Below are positions 26,380-34,035 of a stretch of 61,079 bases of DNA, piece after piece. The notes beneath the pieces are model-generated. The model saw only the letters and a program-made list of their open reading frames with translations. It did not search any database and was not told the DNA's origin. Where the stretch lies: positions 1-61,079 of the forward strand of contig JBBPIN010000013.1 of assembly GCA_038040285.1 (NCBI GenBank). Direction: 5' to 3'. The translations under genes and the position numbers were made by a program. The number at the start of each line of letters is the position of its first letter. Within the stretch, counting starts at the first letter, position 1. This stretch comes from Mayfieldus sp038040285. Its GTDB lineage: Bacteria > Actinomycetota > Thermoleophilia > Solirubrobacterales > 70-9.

Positions 26380-27323
26380 CCGATCACCGGAAAGCGTCGC
26401 TCGGCGGCGAGCGCGTCGAGGGCCTCCTGCATCTGACGCGTCACCTGCTCGTAGACCTCGTCGACGTCGGGGTCGGGGCCGAACTGGCGGCGCAGGTCGA
26501 TCGGCGGCAGCACCTCGGTCGTGATCTTGGCCGGCAGCGGGATGTGGCCCATCAGGTCGCCGACGTTGAGCCCCCAGGGCGCGGCGATCGAGATCGGCAG
26601 CCCCTTGAGCCGCAACAGCCTGTCGAGCCCCAGCGCCTTGGCCAGCCCGGCGCCGCGACTGAGGAACAGCGCCGTCTCCTGGCCGCCGACCGAGACCACC
26701 GGGACGATCGGCACATCCTGCTCGAGGGCCAGCCGCACGAACCCGTGGCGGCCCCCGAAGTCGACCTTGTTGCGCTCCCAGACCGGCCGGTGTACCTCCC
26801 AGTCTCCGCCCGGGTAGACGAGCAGCGCGGCGCCGCTGGAGAGCGCCCTCTCGGCGTTCTCGGGCGATGCGGTGACGGTTCCGTACTTGCGCAGCAGCTG
26901 GCCCCAGGGCGAGGCCAGCACGAGGCTGTGCGCGAGCTGGTAGAAGGGCCGCTCGACCCCGAAGTAGGTCGAGAAGGCGAGCGTGAAGAGCAGCGTGTCG
27001 GGGGTGACGTTGCCGCCCGAGTGGTTGCCGACCAGCAGCACGGCACTGTCCTCGGGGACGTTGCCAAGGTTGCGGACCTCGCCGCGGAAATAGAAGCTGG
27101 AAAGCAGCCAGACGAGCGGCAGGTTGTCGCGGATGTAGTCGGGGTCGCGATCGTCGAGGTCGGCGGCAAGTCGTTTCGCGATCCGCCCCCCGACCGCGCC
27201 AACCGCGTCGCCGAGCAGCGACCCCAGGGGGCCGGCGACCGTGCGGCCGCGGCCATTCCCGGTCGCAGCGTCAGCCTCGCCGCTGCCGTTGTACTTGGCC
27301 TGGTCGGCCAAGGTGGTGGGCAT
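26376..27323 (-). CDS. Lysophospholipid acyltransferase family protein (DGAT2-like)
   Basis: A 315-residue acyltransferase. Key motifs are LLVGNHSGGNVTPDTLLF (the substrate/catalytic His region of DGAT2-like enzymes), YPGGDWEVHRPVW (acceptor glycerol-phosphate region) and PIVPVVSVGGQET. A hydrophobic segment near LVWLLSSFYF may place it at the membrane. ATG 27323 is chosen: it leaves 10 bases to the upstream hydrolase stop. It is the middle gene of a three-gene lipid operon (hydrolase-SCP2, acyltransferase, SRPBCC). Confidence 0.85.
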   Translation of the reverse strand: MPTTLADQAKYNGSGEADAATGNGRGRTVAGPLGSLLGDAVGAVGGRIAKRLAADLDDRDPDYIRDNLPLVWLLSSFYFRGEVRNLGNVPEDSAVLLVGNHSGGNVTPDTLLFTLAFSTYFGVERPFYQLAHSLVLASPWGQLLRKYGTVTASPENAERALSSGAALLVYPGGDWEVHRPVWERNKVDFGGRHGFVRLALEQDVPIVPVVSVGGQETALFLSRGAGLAKALGLDRLLRLKGLPISIAAPWGLNVGDLMGHIPLPAKITTEVLPPIDLRRQFGPDPDVDEVYEQVTRQMQEALDALAAERRFPVIG

Positions 27324-27333
27324 CGAGCGAAGT

Positions 27334-28584
27334 CTATGCCGAGCGCGCCAGCCGCACCGGCAGCGCCGAAGCGCTCTCACCGGCCGAGGCGATGAACTCA
27401 CGGATCAGCCCGTGGGTGCGGTCCGGAAGCTCGATCTGCGGAACGTGGCCGCAGTCGGAGAGCACAACCTGGGGCGCGTCGGGAAGCGCGGTGGCAACGT
27501 GGCGCGAGAAGCGTGCGGGGACCAGGGGATCGTCGCTTCCCCAGATGAACAGGGCTGGCGGCTCGAGCTGCCCGAGTCGGGTCCAGAAGCCCTTCGGGCC
27601 GTCGGGGGCCTCGAGGTAGATCTGGCGCGCGGCAGCGTAGAAGGCGACCCGGGCGGCACGCGAGCGATAGGTGCGCAGGAACTCGTCGGCGGCGATGTCT
27701 CCGACGGTGGGATCGAGGCGCTCCGGGCGCGAGACCAAGCCCCAGAAGCGGTCGCGGACCTGGTTCGGGCCCAGCATGTGGGGCAACGCCGCAAGCTCCG
27801 GCCGCAGAACCCGGATCAGGGGCACCCACTCGCGCCCGCTACGGAATGCCATCGACGGGGCCAAGAGGCTGAGCGTCCGCACGCGGCCGGGCGCCTGCAG
27901 GCCGACCTCGATCGACACCCGCCCGCCCATCGAGTTGCCGACCAGATGCGCGCGGTCGATCGCCAGCGTGTCCATGAAGCGCAGGACGTGGCGGGCGAAG
28001 AAGTCGGCGTTGTAGGAGGCGGGGAGGGGCTTGGAGGAGGAGCCGAAGCCGGGCAGGTCGATGGCGTGGACCGTGTACTCGGGGGTGAGCGCGGCGACCG
28101 TCTCGTTGAACGAGCTCTTGGCCCCGCCGAGGCCGTGGATCAGGATCACGTGCTCGTCGCCGTGGCCTGCCGTGAGGCTGGAGATCCGCGCCCCCTTCAC
28201 CCGTACGTCGTGGATGCGAAGCAGCGGCGGACGGTCGTCGGGCAGCCTGAACAGGCCCTCGAAGCTGACCGCTGCGTCGAGGTCGCCGCGCGCCCACAGC
28301 CGGCGCTGCTGGAAGGCGTCGAGGCCCGACAGCCGCCCCTCGCGAAGCGCCAGCCAGGTCGCGGCGTCGGTCCCGATCACCACGTCGGGCTTGCGGCTGG
28401 GGGAGCTGCGAACCTTGCAGCGGTCCGGTCGCACCTCGACCTCCCAGGTCCGGCCGAGGTCGGAGAGGCGGATCTGCACGATCGCATCACGCCCTTCCTC
28501 GCCTCCCAGGTAGCGATCGGGGAGCGAGGCGAAGGCCTCCTGGACCCGACGCAGCCGGTGCTTCTGGATTGAGCTGCCCTCCAT
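27334..28584 (-). CDS. SCP2-like lipid-binding domain fused to alpha/beta hydrolase
   Basis: A 416-residue two-domain protein. Residues about 15-115 resemble the SCP2 sterol-carrier fold (RVQEAFASLPDRYLGGEEGR, PDVVIGTDAATWLALREGRL and DAAVSFEGLFRL). The rest is an alpha/beta hydrolase with LIHGLGGAKSSF (about 148-159), nucleophile Ser218 in LVGNSMGGRVS, FIWGSDDPLVP (acid) and LSDCGHVPQIE (His). The likely job is hydrolysis of a bound lipid or sterol ester. ATG 28584 is used, 52 bases from divergent cysS. It heads the lipid operon. Confidence 0.87.
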   Translation of the reverse strand: MEGSSIQKHRLRRVQEAFASLPDRYLGGEEGRDAIVQIRLSDLGRTWEVEVRPDRCKVRSSPSRKPDVVIGTDAATWLALREGRLSGLDAFQQRRLWARGDLDAAVSFEGLFRLPDDRPPLLRIHDVRVKGARISSLTAGHGDEHVILIHGLGGAKSSFNETVAALTPEYTVHAIDLPGFGSSSKPLPASYNADFFARHVLRFMDTLAIDRAHLVGNSMGGRVSIEVGLQAPGRVRTLSLLAPSMAFRSGREWVPLIRVLRPELAALPHMLGPNQVRDRFWGLVSRPERLDPTVGDIAADEFLRTYRSRAARVAFYAAARQIYLEAPDGPKGFWTRLGQLEPPALFIWGSDDPLVPARFSRHVATALPDAPQVVLSDCGHVPQIELPDRTHGLIREFIASAGESASALPVRLARSA

Positions 28585-28636
28585 CAGCTGCCCAAACCCT
28601 AGAGGATCGACCCCACGGCAATAGCATGCCTGCGGC

Positions 28637-29995
28637 GTGCGCGAGATACGCATCCGCGACACCCTGAGCGGCGAACTGGCCCCACTGCACAGTGGCGACG
28701 ACGTGGGTATTTACGCCTGCGGGCCGACCGTCTACGGGCGCATCCACATCGGCAATGCGCGCCCCTTCGTGGTCTTTTCCCTGCTCGCACGATTCCTGCG
28801 CAAAGAGGGCTATCGGGCGAAGCTGGTGATCAACGTCACCGACATCAACGACAAGATCTACGACGCCGCCGGCGAGGCCGGCCGCCCGTCGGCCGAGTTC
28901 GCCGCCGAGATGACGCGCTTGTACATCGAGGACACCGATCGGCTCGGAGTCGGGCGCCCCGATGTCGAGCCACTGGCCTCGGAGACGATCGCGGGGATCG
29001 TGGCGCTGATCGAGGCCCTGATCGAGTCCGAGCACGCATATGAGTCGGGCGGCGACGTCTACTTCCGGGTGCGCAGCTTCGAGCGCTACGGCAAGCTGTC
29101 CAACCGCCGGCCGGAGGACATGGACCAGGGCGAGGAGGCGGGGACCGAGTCGTTGAAAGAGGACAGCCTCGACTTCGCGCTCTGGAAGGCGCAGAAGGAG
29201 GGCGAGGACACCGCCTGGGACTCGCCCTGGGGGAAGGGCCGCCCCGGCTGGCATATCGAGTGCTCCGCGATGGCGGAGGCGGAGCTGGGGCCGTCGTTCG
29301 CAATCCACGGCGGCGGCTCAGACCTCGTGTTCCCCCACCACGAGAACGAGATCGCGCAATCGGAGGCCGCGCGGGGAGTGCCGCTGGCGCGGTTCTGGAT
29401 GCACAACGGGATGGTCGAGATCGACGCCGAGAAGATGTCGAAGTCGGAGGGCAACATCTTCCAGCTCTCCGAGGCGCTCGACCGCTTCGGGCGCGAGGCG
29501 GTGGTCGCCTACCTGGTCTCCGGGCACTACCGCCAACCGCTCGCCTTCTCCGCGGAGGCTTTGGAGCAGGCGGCCTCGGGGGTCGAGCGGCTGCGCAACT
29601 TCCTGCGCGAGCATCCGCCGGGCGCGGGCGGCGGGGGGGAGGAGGACAGCTTCGTCACCGCGCGACGCGACGGCTTCCTCGACGCGCTGGCCGATGACTT
29701 CAACACTCCTCGCGCGATGGCGGAGGTCTTCGATCTCGTGAGCGAGGGCAACAAGCGCGACCTCCCGGGCGCATCCGACGCAATCGTCGAGTTGCTCGAG
29801 GTCGTCGGGCTCGAGTCGCTGGCAAGCGCCGAGGATGGCCCCGACGCGGAGGCCGAGCGCCTCTTGACGGAGCGCGAGCAGGCGCGCGGCAAAGGCGACT
29901 TCGAGCGCGCCGACCGGATCCGCGACGTGCTCTCCGGGCGCGGTTGGGAAGTGCGCGACGGCCCCGACGGCGCCCGGCTCGTGCGCCGCGGCTAG
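28637..29995 (+). CDS. cysS: Cysteinyl-tRNA synthetase
   Basis: A 452-residue class I aminoacyl-tRNA synthetase. Zinc ligand Cys28 (YACGPTVY), signature HIGN at 37-40, later zinc ligands in WHIECSAM and FPHHENEIAQ, and KMSKS at about 266-270 identify it. The DALR-type helical domain is C-terminal. A mycothiol-ligase (MshC) paralogue is less likely because the full-length anticodon-binding region and normal KMSKS are present. GTG start. Its place before rlmB matches the conserved block. Confidence 0.96.
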   Translation: MREIRIRDTLSGELAPLHSGDDVGIYACGPTVYGRIHIGNARPFVVFSLLARFLRKEGYRAKLVINVTDINDKIYDAAGEAGRPSAEFAAEMTRLYIEDTDRLGVGRPDVEPLASETIAGIVALIEALIESEHAYESGGDVYFRVRSFERYGKLSNRRPEDMDQGEEAGTESLKEDSLDFALWKAQKEGEDTAWDSPWGKGRPGWHIECSAMAEAELGPSFAIHGGGSDLVFPHHENEIAQSEAARGVPLARFWMHNGMVEIDAEKMSKSEGNIFQLSEALDRFGREAVVAYLVSGHYRQPLAFSAEALEQAASGVERLRNFLREHPPGAGGGGEEDSFVTARRDGFLDALADDFNTPRAMAEVFDLVSEGNKRDLPGASDAIVELLEVVGLESLASAEDGPDAEAERLLTEREQARGKGDFERADRIRDVLSGRGWEVRDGPDGARLVRRG

Positions 29996-30028
29996 TAGAC
30001 GAGTGACCCCACGACACCGCACGCCTGG

Positions 30029-30163
30029 ATGACGCGCGTGGCACGTCGCATCTCTTCGTCCTCGGACCCTCGTGTGCTGAGTGCACACTTCGCGCCCTGC
30101 GTCCTCGACCTGCTCGGCCACACGCGTCCCCAGGCGCACGCCGCCGTGGCATCACTCATCTAG
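30029..30163 (+). CDS. Possible 44-residue protein coupled to rlmB
   Basis: A short frame, MTRVARRISSSSDPRVLSAH onward, ends with TAG directly followed by the ATG of rlmB. In Bacillus a mini-RNase III gene occupies this position; this frame does not resemble it. No ribosome binding site is obvious. It may be chance coding or a leader that couples translation into rlmB. Confidence 0.2.
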   Translation: MTRVARRISSSSDPRVLSAHFAPCVLDLLGHTRPQAHAAVASLI

Positions 30164-30820
30164 ATGGGCGATCGCGAGCTGATCTACGGGCGTCGCCCGG
30201 TCGCCGAGGCGGAGCGCGGCCGCCGCCGCGTACATCAAGTCTGGCGCACCCCAGAGACCGCGGCCGAGGAGTTGACCCGTCTGGCCGGCTCGCCCGACCA
30301 CCAGGGCGTGGTCGCGGAGGTCGATCCGTATCCCTACGCCGACCCGGCCGCGTTGCTGGCCGATCGCTCGGCCCTGCTGGTGGTGCTCGACCAGGTGCAG
30401 GACCCGCGCAACCTCGGCGCGGTCTGCCGCAGCGCCGAGGTCGCCGGCGCGGCGGGCGTGGTAATCCCGCAGCGCCGCGCCGCAGCGGTCACCGCGGTCG
30501 CCTGCAAGGCCTCGGCGGGCGCGGTCGAGCACCTCGAGGTGGCCCGGGTTCGCAACCTCGCCGACTGGCTGGGCGAGGCGCGCGAGGCAGGGTTCTGGGC
30601 CTGGGGCGCCGACGCCGGCGCGCCGACCGCCTACACAGAGGCCGACCTGAAGGGCGGCACGGTGCTCGTCCTCGGAGGGGAAGGGAAGGGGCTGCGACCC
30701 CGGGTCGCGGCGAGCTGCGACGGGCTGCTGGCGATCCCGCAGCGCGGGCGCACCGCCTCGCTCAACGTCTCGGCCGCGGCGGCGGTGCTGCTGTTCGAAG
30801 CGCTGCGTCAGCGCGCCTGA
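30164..30820 (+). CDS. rlmB: 23S rRNA 2'-O-methyltransferase RlmB-like (SpoU family)
   Basis: A 218-residue SpoU/TrmH-family enzyme with the trefoil-knot SAM site: LVVLDQVQDPRNLGAVCRSA (motif 1), VLVLGGEGKGLRPRV (motif 2) and IPQRGRTASLNVSAAAAVLL (motif 3). A short N-terminal substrate-binding domain begins LIYGRRPVAEA. It modifies a ribosomal guanosine; by position after cysS it is most likely RlmB. TAG of a short frame abuts its ATG. Confidence 0.93.
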   Translation: MGDRELIYGRRPVAEAERGRRRVHQVWRTPETAAEELTRLAGSPDHQGVVAEVDPYPYADPAALLADRSALLVVLDQVQDPRNLGAVCRSAEVAGAAGVVIPQRRAAAVTAVACKASAGAVEHLEVARVRNLADWLGEAREAGFWAWGADAGAPTAYTEADLKGGTVLVLGGEGKGLRPRVAASCDGLLAIPQRGRTASLNVSAAAAVLLFEALRQRA

Positions 30821-30893
30821 GCAGGGTGAATTCTCAGCCATCCTCAGCGTTTATCCGATCTTTCTCGCGATTTGGCCTGCTTCACTATCCGGG

Positions 30894-32377
30894 ATGCTCG
30901 GCGAACTTCCTGCGGGAGCGCGAAAACCGGGAACAGCGAGCCGCTTCGTTGCCGTGCTTGCTCTTGCATGCTCGCGACCTGTGGGCTCGGTGTCGCGACG
31001 GCGCAAGGCGCCGGCGGCGAGAGCCGCTCGTCGATCGTCGTCCACTCGGTGCACTCGCGCCCCCATCTGCGCGCCTTCTGGACCGCCAGGCGGATTCGAC
31101 AAGCCGAGCCGATGTCGGTGCTCACCTTCTCCAAACCCGGTGGGCACGTTGTGGAGGCAGGTGACGCGTCGCCGGCTGCCGCCGACCCCTCGGCGGATGG
31201 CACGGACACGGGCGATTCGACCCTCTACCCGAACAGCGCCAACGGCGTCGTCCTGTTTTTCTACGGCCCCGACGGCGTCGTCGGCGACGTCGCCGACCAC
31301 AACCGCGGCCGCCTCGGACCCGAGCTCCTTGGCCAGCTTCGAGGCCTCCGAGAGCGCGCCCAGCGAGTTGTTGTTGAAACGAGTTCCAATGCTCGGGGAG
31401 CGTCATCGACACCAGCGCAGGCAACGTGGTTCTCACCGCCGGGCACTGCGTGATCGATCCCGATACGGGCACCCAGGCAACCGACATCGTCTTCATACCC
31501 GGCTATCGCGACGGAGCCGAGCCCTTCGACGAGTGGCCCGCAACGTCGTTCGCGACCACCAGCCAATGGCAGACCACGGCCGGCGGCCCCAACCCCGATG
31601 AGGCGGGCGACATGGCGATGCTGACCATCGACAACCGACCTTCGGACTCGGCGACACTCCAAAGCGTCGTCGGCGCGGTCGGGATCGCCTTCAACCAGCC
31701 CCGTCTCCAGACCTACATAGAATACGGCTATCCGGCTGCGTTCCCATACGACGGCACTCGCCTTTACGAGCTCACGTCTCCCTGGGGCCGCGACGACTCC
31801 CAATTCTCGCCGAACCCGATCGGAATCTCCAGCGACTTCACCGGAGGCTTCAGCGGTGGGCCGTGGCTGGTCGGAAACGCGCCGCTGGCCGAGTCGGTCT
31901 CCGACTACGTCTACGTCTCGGCGCCGCCCTCGTGGCTTGGCTACATGTATGGCCCCTACTTCGGCAGCCTCGCCGAGAACCTCTTCGTCAGCGTTGGCGG
32001 CTCGGGCGTCGGGCTCCAGCGCGACCGGGACGATCTCGGGGGCCGTCAGCCCGGCCAGCACCGTCGTCCCCCCGAAGCCTTCGAACGCGTTCCTGATCGG
32101 ATCGATGACCCGCAACCGCCAGCGGGGCGTGGCCACCCTCTGGGTCAAGGTCCCGGGCGCCGGCACCCTCAATCTCAGCGGCCACGGCTTGCGCACGGTG
32201 ATCAAGGAGCCGGGCGGCAAGGGCACGGTCGGGCTGCCGGTCCGGGCCAAGGGCTCTACGTTGGCAACACTGCGCGACGCCGGTCGGGTCCTGGTGCAGG
32301 CGAGGATCGCCTACACGCCGACCGGGGGCGACGCCAATCGGAAGTTCCGCGACCTCGTCCTGCTCAGGCAACCGTGA
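30894..32377 (+). pseudogene. Secreted trypsin-like serine protease, multiply frameshifted
   Basis: Fragments of one S1-type protease lie in different frames. The signal-like core ASRFVAVLALAC is in one frame; ATCGLGVATAQGAGGESRSS, VHSRPHLRAFWTARRIRQAE and STLYPNSANGVVLFFYG in another; CSGSVIDTSAGNVVLTAGHC with the catalytic His, AGDMAML with Asp and GGFSGGPW with Ser in a third. After SLAENLFVSVGGSG the frame changes again to TISGAVSPASTVV and a C-terminal Lys/Gly-rich domain with VLVQARIAYTPTGG. All three catalytic residues survive, but at least three frame changes occur and the 31260-31380 stretch has a stop in the protease frame. Either a decayed gene or accumulated base-calling errors. 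Confidence 0.8.
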
Positions 32378-32475
32378 GGCGCGACGCGGTCCCGCTCAGG
32401 CGTCGCTGAGGCGCGCCTTGGGCGTCCTGCGTGCAAACCGCCTTGCAGATTTCCCTGTCTTTTCGGAATTGGGGG

Positions 32476-32504
32476 TTGACAGAACCCCGTGCTGCCGTCA
32501 CACT
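32476..32504 (+). promoter_or_regulatory. Candidate promoter of the sigH-like gene
   Basis: A perfect TTGACA (32476-32481) is followed after 17 bases by CACACT (32499-32504), which keeps the A at the second and T at the sixth position that matter most in a -10 element. It would give a leader of about 100 bases before the sigma factor gene. Confidence 0.5.
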
Positions 32505-32515
32505 GCCGGGCCAAT

Positions 32516-32553
32516 AAGGGTGAACCTCAACTTGAGTCTGAGGCAGCACCCTT
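32516..32553 (+). promoter_or_regulatory. Leader hairpin before the sigH-like gene
   Basis: AAGGGTG (32516-32522) pairs with CACCCTT (32547-32553) and the inner CCTCA (32525-32529) with TGAGG (32539-32543). It is followed directly by AAGGAGG (32554-32560) and a second purine-rich site at about 32566-32572 before GTG 32577. That GTG opens a 74-codon frame overlapping the start of the sigma gene in another frame, so translation control of the sigma factor is possible. Confidence 0.4.
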
Positions 32554-32614
32554 AAGGAGGCGCCCAGGGGAGGTACGTGGCGCCACGACAACTTCACTCG
32601 AAGGAGGAAGTTCA

Positions 32615-33316
32615 GTGGCCGCACCTACCCCCACGCAGAAAACCATGCTGCCAGCGTCCGCTCGGGCGACTGCGCCAGCCGTCCAGCAGCCTAACGCTCA
32701 ACCTCAGCTTGATGATCATTACCTGGTCGCCCTCGCCAAGGAGGGCAAGCCGGATGCCTATGACGCGATCGTGCGCCGCTACCGCGGCTTCGTGCGTCTG
32801 AAGGCTTCTTCGTACTTCCTGCTCGGCGGCGAGTCGGACGACCTGATCCAGGAGGGCCTGCTGGGCCTCTACAAGGCGGTTCGCGACTACCGCACCGACC
32901 GCGAGTCGAGCTTTCGCAACTTCGCCGAGCTGTGCATCACGCGTCAGATCATCACGGCGGTGAAGACGGCAACCCGCAACAAGCACACGCCGCTCAACCA
33001 GTACGTCTCCTTCAGCCAGTCGCCTGCGGCGGCGGGCGACTCGGACTCGACCCTCGACGAGATCTTGCCCGGCCCCACGGCCTTCGATCCCGTCAACCAG
33101 GTGATCGCCACCGAGGAGCTGGAAAGCCTCGTCTCATGTCTGTCCAGCGTGCTGTCCGACCTCGAAAGCCGGGTGCTCTCGCTGTACCTCGATGGCTACT
33201 CCTACGAGGTGATCGCGGAGAAGCTGGACTGCGACACCAAGACGGTCGACAACGCCTTGCAGCGGGTGAAGCGCAAGGTGGGCACCCACCTCACCTCGCG
33301 CGAGGTGAGGCTCTAG
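32615..33316 (+). CDS. SigH-like sigma-70 family factor
   Basis: A 233-residue sigma factor of the SigH/Sigma-30 type. Region 2 reads YDAIVRRYRGFVRLKASSYF, ESDDLIQEGLLGLYKAVRDY and FRNFAELCITRQIITAVKTA; region 4 is LSDLESRVLSLYLDGYSYEV and ITEKL-like helix AEKLDCDTKTVDNALQRVKR. GTG 32615 is fixed by AAGGAGGA at 32601-32608. The first 40 residues are Ala/Pro/Gln-rich and disordered. It closes the radA-to-sigH block. No sporulation genes lie near, so in this lineage it probably runs another growth-phase programme. Confidence 0.93.
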   Translation: MAAPTPTQKTMLPASARATAPAVQQPNAQPQLDDHYLVALAKEGKPDAYDAIVRRYRGFVRLKASSYFLLGGESDDLIQEGLLGLYKAVRDYRTDRESSFRNFAELCITRQIITAVKTATRNKHTPLNQYVSFSQSPAAAGDSDSTLDEILPGPTAFDPVNQVIATEELESLVSCLSSVLSDLESRVLSLYLDGYSYEVIAEKLDCDTKTVDNALQRVKRKVGTHLTSREVRL

Positions 33317-33384
33317 CTCGCTGGCGGTTGCTTTTGCAGAACTGCAACACCGCGGGGCGGTGATGCCCTAGCGTTTGGCGCCGA

Positions 33385-34035
33385 TTGGGCAAGCGCGGGA
33401 AAACTCCTCTGCTGGTCGCGATCAGCGCATTCAGTGTCGTCAGCGTCGCCAGCGTGGCGCTCGCGAAGATCGAGCACGGCACGCCCGGGCGCGACAAGCT
33501 GGTCGGGACCAAGCGCGCCGACAAGCTGATTGGACGCGGCGGGCGCGACACCCTGATCGGCCGCAAGGGGGCCGACCGTCTGAAGGGCGGCAAGGGCCGC
33601 GACAAGCTGCTGGCCGGGCCCGGCAACGACGTCCTCAGGGGCGGCCCCGCCAACGACCGGTTGAAAGCGGGCCGGGGCAACGACGAGCTTCTGGGCGGCC
33701 CGGGCAAGAACATTCTCAAAGGAGGCCACGGCGACGATGACCTCTCGGGCGGCCCCGGCACCAACACCCTCAACGGCGGTCCCGGGGACGATCTGCTGGT
33801 CGGCGGGCCCGGCGGGGGGACGATGACCGGCGGCCCGGGACACGATCAGTTCAACGAGCTGGACGGGGACCCGATGGGCGGCGAGGCCAACGACGTGATC
33901 AACGCCCGCGACGGCGAAGAGGACGAGATCAACTGCGGACCCGGCAACGACACGGCGATCGTGGACGCCAGCGAGGAAGGGGTCATCGACTGTGAGACGG
34001 TGATCGAACCGAACACGACAGGAGGGCGACGATGA
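33385..34035 (+). CDS. Secreted RTX-like calcium-binding repeat protein
   Basis: A 216-residue exported protein. A signal peptide (about 1-28, hydrophobic LLVAISAFSVVSVASVALA) is followed by tandem nonapeptide-type GGxGxD-like repeats (GKGRDKLLAGPGNDVLRGGP, GPGTNTLNGGPGDDLLVGGP), which fold as a calcium-stabilised beta roll. The last 40 residues hold two Cys (EINCGPGND, VIDCETVIEP). TTG start. It overlaps the phospholipase-like gene by 4 bases (ATGA), implying co-translation. Repeats of this type are common in secreted proteins of the group. Confidence 0.85.
   Translation: MGKRGKTPLLVAISAFSVVSVASVALAKIEHGTPGRDKLVGTKRADKLIGRGGRDTLIGRKGADRLKGGKGRDKLLAGPGNDVLRGGPANDRLKAGRGNDELLGGPGKNILKGGHGDDDLSGGPGTNTLNGGPGDDLLVGGPGGGTMTGGPGHDQFNELDGDPMGGEANDVINARDGEEDEINCGPGNDTAIVDASEEGVIDCETVIEPNTTGGRR

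Noticed and set aside
28637..29995. cysS as mycothiol ligase MshC
   Set aside because: Length, intact KMSKS and position before rlmB fit true cysteinyl-tRNA synthetase.
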